A stretch of 64,000 nucleotides of DNA from Kluyvera sp036759925. GTDB taxonomy: Bacteria > Pseudomonadota > Gammaproteobacteria > Enterobacterales > Enterobacteriaceae. Where the stretch lies: assembly GCF_036759925.1 (NCBI RefSeq), contig NZ_JAPKIB010000010.1:1-64000 (forward strand), written 5' to 3'. Below are positions 25,683 through 34,368 of this stretch, piece after piece. Numbering within the stretch: the first letter of the stretch is position 1; each line of letters begins with the position of its first letter. The position numbers were made by a program, and so were the translations under genes. The notes beneath the pieces are model-generated. The model did not search any database. It worked only from the letters and a program-made list of their open reading frames with translations, and was not told the DNA's origin.

Positions 25683-27945
25683 CCTGAATCTCCTTCGACA
25701 GCTCGACAAAGAAGGCGCTGTAGCCTGCGACGCGTACCACCAACCCGGCAAAATCCTGCGGGCGCTGCTGGGCTTCGCGCAGGGTCTCGGCGTTCACCAC
25801 GTTGAACTGAATATGCTGAAGCTTGAGCTTGGTAAAGGCGTGCAGGAAATCCGCCAGCTTGTTGAGGCCGCTTTCCCCCTCCAGCGTCGCCGGGGTGAAC
25901 TTGACGTTCAGCAGCGTGCCGTTAGAGAGCAGGTAGTTATCCAGCTTGCTCACCGATTTCAGCACCGCCGTCGGCCCCTGACCGTCCTGTCCGACCATTG
26001 GCGACAGCCCGCCGTCCGCCAGCTGTTCACCGGCAAAACGCCCGTCCGGCGTCGCGCCGACCACCGACCCCAGCGGTACGTGCGCAGAAACAGTATAGGA
26101 ACCCGGCGTAAACTGGCCGCCGCGCGGGTTACGGTAGGTTTCCACCTCTTTGCAGTAAAAACGCAGCAGATCGGCGCTGATGTTATCCACATCGTCGATA
26201 TCGTTACCGTACTTCTCAAAGCGGTTAATCAGCCGCGCGCGAACCTTTTCGCCCTCCGGCGTGGCGAAGTTGGCCTTCAGCACCGCCAGCAGTTCATCGA
26301 AGCTCATGCGCTGCTGGTCGAACACCATTCCTTTCAGCGCATGCAGTGAATCGCTCAGGTTGGCGATGCCGATGCCCTGTACGCCGGAGAAGTTGTAGCG
26401 AGCGCCGCCGTCGGTAATGTCTTTGCCGTTGGCGATGCAGTCTTCAACAAACGAGGAGAGCAGCGGCACCGGCGCCCAGTCGCGGTGGCCGATATCGCAG
26501 ATATTGCTGCCTTCGACCATCAGCTTGATGTAGTGACGAATCTTGTCGCGAATGCTCGCCAGCAGGCCGTCGTAGGTGAGCTGCGGGTCGCCTTCGTGCT
26601 CAAGCATGACGATTTCCATCACCTTCAGCAGGTTGAACATGGCGATATCGTGCAGCCCGTAGGTACGCCCTGGAATCGACAGTTCGACGCAGCCGACCAC
26701 CGCATAATCGCGCGCATCTTCCAGCGACACGCCGCGGTTGAGGAATGCGGGCACCACCACTTCATCGTTGAAGATCTGCGGAATCCCGGTGCCGAGGCGC
26801 ACGGTTTCGGCGGTTTTGCGCAGGAACGGACGGTCAATCAGTTCGTTGACCCGCACGCCGAGGTTCGGCTGCGGCAGACGTACGTTCTGGTAGGCATCCA
26901 GACAGGTAAAGGAGAGGATGTTCACCGCGCTGCGGCCGTTCTCGGTCAGGCCGCCGAGCAGGGCGGTGTAGCCGGTCGGGAAGCCCGCGAAGTAGCGGGC
27001 GCTGCTGGTGGAACGCAGCAGCACGATATCGTTGCACTTCACCCACAGCGACTCGAGCAGTTCCTGCATAAACGCCGGGTCGTCGCCGTGGTTCAGCGAT
27101 GCCTGCCAGAACGGCAGCATGTACTGGTCAAAGCGGCCGAGCGAGATGGAGCTGGCGTTCGACTCATACTGCAAAATGATGTTCATGTACCAGAACAGCT
27201 GGCTGGCCTGCCAGAAGTTTTCCGGCTTGTGCGCGGCGTTATGGCGCGAGATGCGGGCGATGGTCTCCAGCTCCTGACGACGCTGCGGATCATGGCAGCC
27301 GCTTGCCATCTCGTCGGCCAGCGCGGCGTAGCGCAGGATATGGCGCTGGGAGGCTTCCAGCAGAATCAGCACCGCCTGATAAAAGACGTTATCCGGCTGT
27401 TCGCGTAAGTGGGCGTGCATCTCAGTGACCAGCGCGTCCAGGCCGTTATTCAGCAGGCGTGGGTAGTCGATGATGATATGGCCCTGGCCTTTGTCGGTCT
27501 GGTTGACGCTGAAAATCTGCGTGCTGACGGCAGCTTTCACTTCATCGGTCATCTGGGCGTTGATGAAGTCCTTCATCGAGCGCTTTTCCCAGTATGGGAA
27601 CAGCTCGTCGCGGTACAGGCGCTTATCGTCATCGCTAATGTTGAAACGGTCCTGTGGGCGAGTCGGGAACTGGTCCAGCTCTTTTAACAGCCAGTACGGG
27701 TCCATCTCCGGCGACATAATCCCGGCGCGTGGTTTGATGGTGCGGTTCCCGGCAATCAGTTCATCGTCACGAATGCTGATGGCGACGTTATCGAGAATAT
27801 GGGCGGTGGCTTTGGCGCGGCGAATCATCACCGGCTCGCCGTCGGTCTGGCGATGGCTTTCGGTATAGAGGACGGCGCGTTCAAGGGAGATTTCGCGCGG
27901 GTTGGCGAAAAGAGCGTCTTTCAGGCGCTGAATACGATTAGTCAT
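25648..27945 (-). CDS. pflD: Glycyl radical enzyme PflD
   Basis: The protein has 765 residues from the ATG at 27945, with GAGGAG 8-9 bases upstream. The sequence follows E. coli PflD along its full length, including MTNRI at the start and IIRRTAHQL at the end. The active-site thiyl cysteine is Cys419 in VVGCVEL. The C-terminal glycyl radical motif is RVAGYSAFF with Gly741 as radical site. The Cys-x-Glu pattern is that of dehydratase and C-N lyase GREs such as glycerol or hydroxyproline dehydratase, rather than the Cys-Cys pair of pyruvate formate-lyase. The old name formate acetyltransferase 2 is therefore probably wrong. Its activase gene overlaps downstream. Anaerobic expression is expected because the glycyl radical is destroyed by oxygen. 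Confidence 0.92.
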   Translation of the reverse strand: MTNRIQRLKDALFANPREISLERAVLYTESHRQTDGEPVMIRRAKATAHILDNVAISIRDDELIAGNRTIKPRAGIMSPEMDPYWLLKELDQFPTRPQDRFNISDDDKRLYRDELFPYWEKRSMKDFINAQMTDEVKAAVSTQIFSVNQTDKGQGHIIIDYPRLLNNGLDALVTEMHAHLREQPDNVFYQAVLILLEASQRHILRYAALADEMASGCHDPQRRQELETIARISRHNAAHKPENFWQASQLFWYMNIILQYESNASSISLGRFDQYMLPFWQASLNHGDDPAFMQELLESLWVKCNDIVLLRSTSSARYFAGFPTGYTALLGGLTENGRSAVNILSFTCLDAYQNVRLPQPNLGVRVNELIDRPFLRKTAETVRLGTGIPQIFNDEVVVPAFLNRGVSLEDARDYAVVGCVELSIPGRTYGLHDIAMFNLLKVMEIVMLEHEGDPQLTYDGLLASIRDKIRHYIKLMVEGSNICDIGHRDWAPVPLLSSFVEDCIANGKDITDGGARYNFSGVQGIGIANLSDSLHALKGMVFDQQRMSFDELLAVLKANFATPEGEKVRARLINRFEKYGNDIDDVDNISADLLRFYCKEVETYRNPRGGQFTPGSYTVSAHVPLGSVVGATPDGRFAGEQLADGGLSPMVGQDGQGPTAVLKSVSKLDNYLLSNGTLLNVKFTPATLEGESGLNKLADFLHAFTKLKLQHIQFNVVNAETLREAQQRPQDFAGLVVRVAGYSAFFVELSKEIQDDIIRRTAHQL

Positions 27946-28044
27946 TTTGCGGGCTCCTCGGGAGATTAACCTGACGTTTGTTATGGGATCTACGTTAGGC
28001 AAATGCGGGGCGGGGAGACAGAAGAGAATGAGGTGATTTACTGG

Positions 28045-28058
28045 ATTATTGTGATCAA
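28045..28058. promoter_or_regulatory. Possible FNR site upstream of pflD
   Basis: ATTATTGTGATCAA matches the FNR consensus TTGAT-N4-ATCAA at 8 of 10 positions, about 100 bp upstream of the pflD start. This fits anaerobic control of an oxygen-sensitive enzyme but is only a pattern match. Confidence 0.35.
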
Positions 28059-28095
28059 AAAGGAAAAATGCGATCTCAATTTTGTCTGGGTGCAA

Positions 28096-28152
28096 TACCC
28101 GGCGTCGCGTTGCTCGGCCGGGCTACGGGGCGAGCGCAGCGACGCCGGGGGA
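28096..28152. repeat. REP/BIME palindrome
   Basis: Opposed REP units CCCGGCGTCGCG and GCGACGCCGGGG flank GCCGGGCTAC. It lies between pflD upstream DNA and the 3' end of the hydrolase gene, as is usual for enteric REP sequences, which occupy transcript ends. Confidence 0.8.
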
Positions 28153-28154
28153 AT

Positions 28155-29090
28155 TTAAGGCAGCGAAGCAATCCAGTTCATCGCCAGCTCTGGCCATGCA
28201 GCGGCGGGCAGGCCTTTGGCGCCACGGATACCAAAGCCATGCTTCCCTTCGGCGAACAGATGCAGCTCGGTCGGCACGTTGTGCGCGCGCAGGGCGTTGA
28301 ACATCACCAGCGAGTTATCGACCGGTACCGACGGGTCATCCACCGCGTGCATCAGGAAAGTCGGCGGTGTTTGCGCGGTGACGTTCCGCTCGGGAGAGTA
28401 GTGCTTAATCTGCTCGGCCGTTGGCGTATCGCCAATCAGCGCCGTGCGCGAGCCGGGATGGGCAATGGTTTTATCCATCGAGATAACCGGGTAGCCGAGC
28501 ACCACGAAGTCAGGGCGCGCGCGCTGTTTATCGACGGCATCAAGTGGGGAATATACCGTTTCATCGTAGCGCGTCTCCAGGCTTGCGGCCACGTGCCCAC
28601 CCGCCGAGAAGCCCATCACGCCGATTTTTTGCGGATCAATATGCCACTTCGTGGCGTTAGCGCGTAGCGTGCGTAGCGCCCGCTGGGCGTCAGCCAATGG
28701 CGCATTGGCCCCTTCGGCATGACCATCGGCAGGCATACGGTAGGTCATCACGAACAGGGTGTAGCCTTTGGCGTTAAACGGCGCGGCTAAATCGCTGCCT
28801 TCTTTATCCAGCACCACCCGCTGATAAGAGCCGCCGGGGGTAACCAGCAGCGCGACGCCGTTCGGATGCGCAGGGGCATAGACGGTGATTTCCGGGGCGC
28901 GGATGCCGGTAACGGCACGGTCCGGCAGACTCGGGTCTTTGCTGCGTTCAACCAGCGCGTAGTGCACCGGGCTATTTTTAGCGCCGGGCGCTTCGCCATC
29001 GGGCCAGACGGAAAAAACGGGCAGGGCGGCAACAGCCGTCTGTACGGAAAATGCCAGGGCAAGAGCGGCGGACAGAGGTAAGCGAATCAT
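28155..29090 (-). CDS. Secreted alpha/beta hydrolase (esterase, BD-FAE/xylanase-related)
   Basis: The protein has 311 residues from the ATG at 29090, preferred because GGAG lies 6 bases upstream; a GTG four codons earlier is possible. A signal peptide (LPLSAALALAFSVQTAVA) predicts a periplasmic or secreted protein. The alpha/beta hydrolase fold is shown by VALLVTPGGSYQRV (oxyanion HGG-like loop), the nucleophile elbow GFSAGGH, and the late acid and base in LMHAVDDPSVPVD and AEGKHGFGI. The family includes acetylesterases that deacetylate plant polysaccharides and small esters. Flanking REP elements isolate it transcriptionally. The substrate is unknown. Confidence 0.8.
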   Translation of the reverse strand: MIRLPLSAALALAFSVQTAVAALPVFSVWPDGEAPGAKNSPVHYALVERSKDPSLPDRAVTGIRAPEITVYAPAHPNGVALLVTPGGSYQRVVLDKEGSDLAAPFNAKGYTLFVMTYRMPADGHAEGANAPLADAQRALRTLRANATKWHIDPQKIGVMGFSAGGHVAASLETRYDETVYSPLDAVDKQRARPDFVVLGYPVISMDKTIAHPGSRTALIGDTPTAEQIKHYSPERNVTAQTPPTFLMHAVDDPSVPVDNSLVMFNALRAHNVPTELHLFAEGKHGFGIRGAKGLPAAAWPELAMNWIASLP

Positions 29091-29206
29091 AGACGTCTCC
29101 ACGGGGAAAACGCTTATTTAACATCCATGACAGGGTGAGAACGGGAATGAATTCACAAAACGATGTTTCATAAATAGAGAAACGAGAAGGTGTGAGGTGG
29201 GTGCTA

Positions 29207-29277
29207 TTCCCGGCGTCGCGTTGCTCGGGCGGGCTACGAAATGAATGTAGCCCGCCCGAGCAACGCGACGCCGGGGA
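29207..29277. repeat. BIME: near-perfect long palindrome of two REP units
   Basis: Arms of about 31 bases beginning TTCCCGGCGTCGCG are inverted around a 9-base centre, differing by one extra G. It lies between the hydrolase promoter side and the end of the Mop gene and could form a very stable stem in RNA. Confidence 0.85.
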
Positions 29278-29281
29278 AAAC

Positions 29282-29710
29282 TTACGCGCGGGTGGCGATC
29301 AGAATCGCGGACGCTTTGATCAGCGCAATCGCGCGGCTGCCTTTCGCCAGCTTCATCTCGCTCTGGCTTTCGTTGGTGACCACGGCAACAATCTCAAAGC
29401 CAGCATCGGTTTTGATGTGTACGGTAGCGTTCACCGCGCCTTCGGTAACCTGAGTTACTTCACCGGCAAACTGGTTGCGGGCGGAGAATTTCAGACCACA
29501 GTCTTCGGTTGCCAGCGTGACCCACGGGGCTTTAATCAGCGCAATGGCTTCCTTACCATTGACCAGGCCCAGCGCTTCTTTACTGCTGTGAGTGACGATA
29601 GCCACCAGCTTTGCGCCGCCCGGCAGGGTCAGTTCGATTTCGTCGTTGACCGCGCCGGTAGAGACTGCGCTGATGGTACCTGTTAATTGGTTACGTGCTG
29701 AAACTGCCAT
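29282..29710 (-). CDS. Tandem Mop-domain molybdate-binding protein (ModG-like)
   Basis: The protein has 142 residues from the ATG at 29710 (GGAGG about 10 bases upstream). It has two Mop (TOBE) repeats of ~65-70 residues. Each opens with SARNQ-x-G (SARNQLTGTISAV and SARNQFAGEVTQV) and ends in an AIALIKA segment. The size and two-domain form match ModG-type molbindins, which store molybdate in the cytoplasm, rather than the single-domain Mop. It lies 56 bases downstream of fhlA on the same strand and may be co-transcribed. Formate dehydrogenase H, made under FhlA control, needs a molybdenum cofactor, so a supporting role is plausible though inferred. Confidence 0.85.
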   Translation of the reverse strand: MAVSARNQLTGTISAVSTGAVNDEIELTLPGGAKLVAIVTHSSKEALGLVNGKEAIALIKAPWVTLATEDCGLKFSARNQFAGEVTQVTEGAVNATVHIKTDAGFEIVAVVTNESQSEMKLAKGSRAIALIKASAILIATRA

Positions 29711-29766
29711 ACGATACTGCCTCCATTCACTCGTTATTGAATCAGAGGTCAGTATAGCCACTGTTT

Positions 29767-31851
29767 TTACATTAACGTATCTTTATCAATACCCAGGCGT
29801 TTCATTCTTGAGAGCAATGTCGTGCGCTTAAGCCCAAGACGCTGCGCTGCGCCTTTCGCCCCGGCCACTACGCCGTTGGTCTCTCTCAGCACCCGAACAA
29901 TCAGCTGATATTCGTCCTCGCCCTCTTTCGGCGCTTCCGCCATCGGCATCGGCTCCGGCGGCGCTTCGTGGGCAAAGGCCAGCTCCGGCAAAGAAAGCTG
30001 CAGCACGCTGCCGCGGGTCAGCAGCACCGCACGCTCAATCACGTTTTCCAGCTCGCGCACGTTACCCGGCCACTCCATCTGGCTTAAGGTCCGCAGCGTT
30101 TCCGCCGGAATGCTGTCGATGTTGCGCCCCAGACGGCGGGCGATTTTAAAGGTGAAGGCTTTGACCAGCAGCGGAATATCTTCCGGGCGCTCGCGCAGCG
30201 GCGGCAGGTGGATCGGGAAAACGTTCAGGCGGTAATAAAGATCGCTACGGAATTCGCGATCCAGCACCATCTGCTTGAGATCGCGGTTGGTGGCGGCGAT
30301 CAGGCGCACGTCGGTCTGGATCAGCTTATTGCTGCCCAGGCGTTCGAACTCCTGCTCCTGCAACACGCGCAGCAGTTTCGGCTGTAACTCCAGCGGCATA
30401 TCGCCCACTTCATCGAGGAACATGGAGCTTTTATCCGCCAGCTCGAAGCGACCAATACGCTGGGCGCTGGCACCGGTAAACGCGCCGCGCTCGTGGCCGA
30501 AGAGATCGCTTTCCAGCAGGCCAGCCGGCATTGCCGCGCAGTTCATCTTCACCATCCGGCGGCTGTTACGTCCGCTCAGGTTGTGGATGGCGCGGGCAAT
30601 CAGCTCTTTACCGGTGCCGGTTTCGCCGAGGATCAGCACGGTGCTGTCGCTTGGCGCCACCATCTCAACCTGCTTGAGCACGTTGAACATTGCTTCGCTG
30701 CGGCCGATTATTTCGCCAAATTCGCCGTCAACGTTGTTCAGCTGTTCGGTCAGGGCGAGGTTCTCGTCCACCAGACGCTCTTTCAGACGGTGTATTTCCT
30801 GATAGGCAAGGGCGTTATCGACGGCAATAGAGACGCGCTCGGCAATCTGCTTGAGCAGCTTCAGGTTGGCGGCGCAGAACACTTTTTCATCGCACTGGGC
30901 GAGCTTGAGCACGCCGAGCATCTTGTCGCCCGACATCAGCGGCAGCAGGCACAGCGTCTGAATTTTATCGTCCCACATTTCAAACAGCTGGCGCTCGTAC
31001 GGGGCCAGTTTGTCCTGCTCGTTGAGGTTGAGCTTGAGCATCTCCTTGCTCTTGAACACCCGCTCGGTCAGCGTGCCGGACTCGTTCACTTCGCTCTGAT
31101 CGTGTACCGGATCGTTGACGTCAATATAGTGCGTCGAGTAGATGTTCAGCTTGCCTTTGCGGTTGCCGCGCAGCACCACGCTGATGGCGTCGATATTGAA
31201 GTAGTAGTGGATCTCTTTGGCGACCGCACCGACCAGATCGTCCATGTCGAGGCGTGACAGCACGGCGTTAGTAATCGCCACCAGAATGCGGAAGTTATCG
31301 CGTTCGCGGCACAGCAGATCGTAGTCGACGTTGTTAGTCACCCGGCTTTGGATCTGCTCGGTGACGACGGCGACAATCTGGGTAAAGGTGTGCAGGCGCT
31401 GGTACTCTTTTTCAGTCCACGGCTGGTCGTTCTGGCGGATAAACTCGCAGCCGCCGAAAATGCGTCCTTCCGCCGCCAGCGGCAGCAGACAGTAGTGGCC
31501 GAACGGCGAGTAGAGCCCGCTGTGGGCCAGTTGCGGCCAGGCTTCGTGAAACTCGCTGTAGCTGCAGTGCAGGGCATCGGGGCGCGACAGCAGTCGTCTG
31601 ACCGGGCCGTTCGCCAGCGCGTTATCGTCTTCATAGGCGATTGGCTTACCGGCTTCGCGCGTGGTGTGGTAGCCCGCGCGGTGGTTTCCCGGCTGCAGCA
31701 GGATGATCGCCGCGCTGTCCGCTAGCGCAGATTGTTTCGCCAGCAGCGCCAGCGTTTCGCTGAGTGCGGCCAGATCGGGTTGTTGGAGAAGAGTCCGGGT
31801 GATATCAAACAGCCCTTGCTGGCCGAGATCGCCCATCGGTGTATACGACAT
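29767..31851 (-). CDS. fhlA: Formate hydrogenlyase transcriptional activator FhlA
   Basis: The protein has 694 residues, starting at the ATG at 31851 to give the conserved MSYTPM N-terminus (E. coli FhlA has 692). The first ~380 residues are the formate-sensing part with two GAF domains (for example SRLDMDDLVGAVAKEIHYYF). The AAA+ sigma-54 interaction domain follows with Walker A GETGTGKE, the GAFTGA loop (HERGAFTGASAQR) and LFLDEVGD-type Walker B (MFLDEVGDMPLE). A Fis-type helix-turn-helix ends the protein (AAQRLGLKRTTLLSRMKRLG). It activates the hyp, hyc and hydN-fdhF promoters with sigma-54 RNA polymerase when formate accumulates anaerobically. It lies downstream of hypE, separated by a terminator-like hairpin. 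Confidence 0.97.
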   Translation of the reverse strand: MSYTPMGDLGQQGLFDITRTLLQQPDLAALSETLALLAKQSALADSAAIILLQPGNHRAGYHTTREAGKPIAYEDDNALANGPVRRLLSRPDALHCSYSEFHEAWPQLAHSGLYSPFGHYCLLPLAAEGRIFGGCEFIRQNDQPWTEKEYQRLHTFTQIVAVVTEQIQSRVTNNVDYDLLCRERDNFRILVAITNAVLSRLDMDDLVGAVAKEIHYYFNIDAISVVLRGNRKGKLNIYSTHYIDVNDPVHDQSEVNESGTLTERVFKSKEMLKLNLNEQDKLAPYERQLFEMWDDKIQTLCLLPLMSGDKMLGVLKLAQCDEKVFCAANLKLLKQIAERVSIAVDNALAYQEIHRLKERLVDENLALTEQLNNVDGEFGEIIGRSEAMFNVLKQVEMVAPSDSTVLILGETGTGKELIARAIHNLSGRNSRRMVKMNCAAMPAGLLESDLFGHERGAFTGASAQRIGRFELADKSSMFLDEVGDMPLELQPKLLRVLQEQEFERLGSNKLIQTDVRLIAATNRDLKQMVLDREFRSDLYYRLNVFPIHLPPLRERPEDIPLLVKAFTFKIARRLGRNIDSIPAETLRTLSQMEWPGNVRELENVIERAVLLTRGSVLQLSLPELAFAHEAPPEPMPMAEAPKEGEDEYQLIVRVLRETNGVVAGAKGAAQRLGLKRTTLLSRMKRLGIDKDTLM

Positions 31852-31891
31852 GTAGCTTGCCCATAAATGCACCGCGGTGGGTGCGATCGCC

Positions 31892-31928
31892 AAAAGCCTA
31901 TCCCGTCATCATACTGACGGGGATAAGC
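31892..31928 (-). terminator. Terminator-like hairpin between hypE and fhlA
   Basis: On the minus strand an interrupted stem pairs TATCCC and GTCA with TGAC and GGGATA around GTATGA, extended by AGC/GCT and followed by TTTT. It lies 40 bases past the hypE stop and upstream of fhlA, so it may attenuate read-through from hyp into fhlA. Confidence 0.55.
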
Positions 31929-31967
31929 TCTAATAATAATAATAAATTTCAGACCTTGAGCGGCCTG

Positions 31968-32978
31968 TTAACAGATTCGTGGCAGCGGTTCGGCGTGAGG
32001 AAGATCCAGCGTGCGTTTCACGCCGTACAGCCCGGCAACGCGAACCCCACGGCGTTCCGTGACTTCGCCAATGATAGCGGCATCACGCCCCAGCGGATGG
32101 GCGCGCAGTGCGGCGAGCACCTCATCGGCTGCCTCGCGGGTCACGCCGATCACCAGTTTACCTTCATTTGCGAAGTTAAGCGCGTCAAGCCCTAATAATT
32201 CGCACACGCCGCGCACCGCGTCTTTCAGCGGAATATGTTGTTCATGAATTTCAACGCCGTGGCCGCTGGTGGCGGCAAACTCATGGGCCACCGCGTTGAC
32301 GCCGCCGCGGGTGGCATCACGCAGCGCCTTCACGCCAGCAATCGGGCGCAGGCTCTGGATAAGCGGCGTCAGCACCGCGCAGTCGCTTTGCAGTTCGCCG
32401 TCAAGGCCGAGCTGTTCGCGCAGATTGAGGATGGTCGCGCCGTGGTCGCCGAGCGTGCCGCTGACCATCAGCAGATCCCCCGGGGTGAGCGTTGCCGCGC
32501 CCCAGTGAATATCGGACGGGATAGCACCCATTCCGGCGGTATTGATAAACAGCTTATCCGCCGCGCCACGACCCACGACCTTGGTGTCGCCGGTGACGAT
32601 GGCGATATCCGCCGCTTTGGCCGTCTCCGCCATGCTGTTGACCACCGCCTCCAGCGTCTCCATCGGCAGCCCTTCTTCAATAATAAAGCCGCAGGAGAGG
32701 TAGCGTGGCACCGCGCCGCTCACCGCCACATCGTTGGCGGTGCCGCAGATCGCCAGCTTGCCGATATTGCCGCCGGGGAAGAACAGCGGGTCAATCACGT
32801 AGCTGTCGGTGGAGAAGGCGAGGCGGTCGCCGTGGGCGGTCAGTGAGGCCAGCGACAGACGCGCCTGATCTTCCTGCTCTGCCAGCCAGGGGTTGGCGAA
32901 GGCTTTCATAAACAGGCTGTCGATCAGCTGCTGCATCGCCAGCCCGCCGCTCCCGTGCGCTAACTGAATACTTTTCAT
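31968..32978 (-). CDS. hypE: Hydrogenase maturation protein HypE (carbamoyl dehydratase)
   Basis: The protein has 336 residues from the ATG at 32978, which has GGAGG close upstream and gives the conserved MKSIQLAHGSGG start. It belongs to the PurM/ThiL-like fold, with the ATP-binding segment ATRGGVNAVAHE. Its C-terminus is PRIC: the terminal cysteine accepts the carbamoyl group from HypF and is dehydrated with ATP to the thiocyanate that becomes the cyanide ligand of the NiFe site. It overlaps the end of hypD and is the last gene of hypABCDE. Confidence 0.97.
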   Translation of the reverse strand: MKSIQLAHGSGGLAMQQLIDSLFMKAFANPWLAEQEDQARLSLASLTAHGDRLAFSTDSYVIDPLFFPGGNIGKLAICGTANDVAVSGAVPRYLSCGFIIEEGLPMETLEAVVNSMAETAKAADIAIVTGDTKVVGRGAADKLFINTAGMGAIPSDIHWGAATLTPGDLLMVSGTLGDHGATILNLREQLGLDGELQSDCAVLTPLIQSLRPIAGVKALRDATRGGVNAVAHEFAATSGHGVEIHEQHIPLKDAVRGVCELLGLDALNFANEGKLVIGVTREAADEVLAALRAHPLGRDAAIIGEVTERRGVRVAGLYGVKRTLDLPHAEPLPRIC

Positions 32979-34096
32979 GCTTCTGCCTCCTGACTGCGAT
33001 ATTGATACCAGGCGGCGCAGGCGCCTTCGGACGACACCATCAGCGCGCCAAATGCGCTTTGTGGGTTGCAGGTGGCGCCAAACAGCGGGCACTGATGCGG
33101 TTTGCAGCGACCGGTCAGCACGTCGCCGCAGCGGGCGCGCGGATCGTCACAGACGCGCTGCGGCTGCGGTTTGAAGTGCGCTTCCGCATCGAACGCTTGA
33201 TAGTCCGGCGTCAACTGGACGCCGGAGTCGTTGATTAACCCCAGGCCGCGCCATTCGCTGTCGCCTTTGACCGCAAACACCTCGGCAATGGCGTTTTGCG
33301 CAAGCAGGTTGCCATCGTCCGGCACCACGCGGCGGTACTGGTTTTCGACGCAAGGCGCGGCGGCAATTTTCTGCTCCACCAGCATGTTCACGCCTTGTAG
33401 CAGGTCAACCGGCTCAAAACCTGCCACCACCAGCGGACGCTGATAGTCGCTGGCGATAAAGCCGTAGGCGTGGGTGCCAATGACCATGCTGACGTGGCCC
33501 GGTGCCAGAAACGCGTCGATACCGTTGTCCGGCTGGTCGAGCAGACTGCGCAGGGTTGGAATCAGCGTAATGTGCTGGCAGAAAAAGAAGAAGTTGCTGA
33601 CCTTCAGCGCCTTCGCCTGTTGCAGCGTGATGGCGGTGGTCGGCATGGTGGTTTCAAAGCCTAAGCCGAAGAACACCACTTTACGGTCCGGGTTCTGCTG
33701 CGCCAGCTTAAGGGCGTCCATCGGCGAATAGACGATGCGGATATCCGCACCGCGTGATTTCGCCTGCATCAGCGAGCCGTTTTTCCCCGGCACGCGCATG
33801 GCGTCGCCGAAGGTACAGAAAATCACCTCTTTGTGGCTGGCGATTTCAATACAGGTGTCGATGCGCCCCATCGGCAGTACGCACACCGGGCAGCCCGGCC
33901 CGTGGATAAATTCGATGTTCTCTGGCAGCAGCTGGTCGAGACCGAATTTGAAAATCGCGTGCGTGTGGCCGCCGCACACTTCCATGATGCGCAGGGGGCG
34001 TTCAGCGGTATAGGCCAGATGCTGCGCCCGGCTTTTCAGGTGGGCAATCAGCTGCATCACCTGCTCGGGCGCGCGGTACTCATCAACAAAACGCAT
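32975..34096 (-). CDS. hypD: Hydrogenase maturation protein HypD
   Basis: The protein has 373 residues, the normal length. Its start shares one base with the hypC stop (TAATG). Conserved motifs are EVCGGHTHAIFKFGL, HGPGCPVCVLP with the cysteine pair that holds the Fe(CN)2CO precursor, and a C-terminal 4Fe-4S region (cysteines in CDDPRARCGDV, RCKPHQCPLFG). HypD is the scaffold, with HypC, on which iron receives cyanide and carbonyl ligands before transfer to the hydrogenase large subunit HycE. Confidence 0.97.
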   Translation of the reverse strand: MRFVDEYRAPEQVMQLIAHLKSRAQHLAYTAERPLRIMEVCGGHTHAIFKFGLDQLLPENIEFIHGPGCPVCVLPMGRIDTCIEIASHKEVIFCTFGDAMRVPGKNGSLMQAKSRGADIRIVYSPMDALKLAQQNPDRKVVFFGLGFETTMPTTAITLQQAKALKVSNFFFFCQHITLIPTLRSLLDQPDNGIDAFLAPGHVSMVIGTHAYGFIASDYQRPLVVAGFEPVDLLQGVNMLVEQKIAAAPCVENQYRRVVPDDGNLLAQNAIAEVFAVKGDSEWRGLGLINDSGVQLTPDYQAFDAEAHFKPQPQRVCDDPRARCGDVLTGRCKPHQCPLFGATCNPQSAFGALMVSSEGACAAWYQYRSQEAEA

Positions 34097-34368
34097 TACC
34101 GTTCCTCGCCAAAAAGCAGCGCGCCAACGTCGGGCTCGACTTCAAACATGTTTTCCAGCGCCGCGAGGGTATCGCGCGCTTCTTCTTCGTTGATGATGCT
34201 CATGGCAAAACCCACGTGCACCAGCACCCACTGGCCGATGCGCGACTGACCGTTTTCGTCCACCGCGCCGACCAGCGTCAGGTCGACGTCGCGCTTAATC
34301 CCGCACACATCCACCTTCGCCTGTACGCCATCAATGGCAGAAATTTGTCCCGGAATGCCTATGCACAT
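34096..34368 (-). CDS. hypC: Hydrogenase maturation chaperone HypC
   Basis: The protein has 90 residues. It begins MCIGIPGQI, where the cysteine exposed after methionine removal binds iron with HypD and then contacts pre-HycE. It belongs to the HypC/HupF OB-like family. It overlaps hypB by 10 bases and hypD by one, in the standard hyp order. HypC serves hydrogenase 3, the enzyme encoded by hyc alongside. Confidence 0.96.
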   Translation of the reverse strand: MCIGIPGQISAIDGVQAKVDVCGIKRDVDLTLVGAVDENGQSRIGQWVLVHVGFAMSIINEEEARDTLAALENMFEVEPDVGALLFGEER

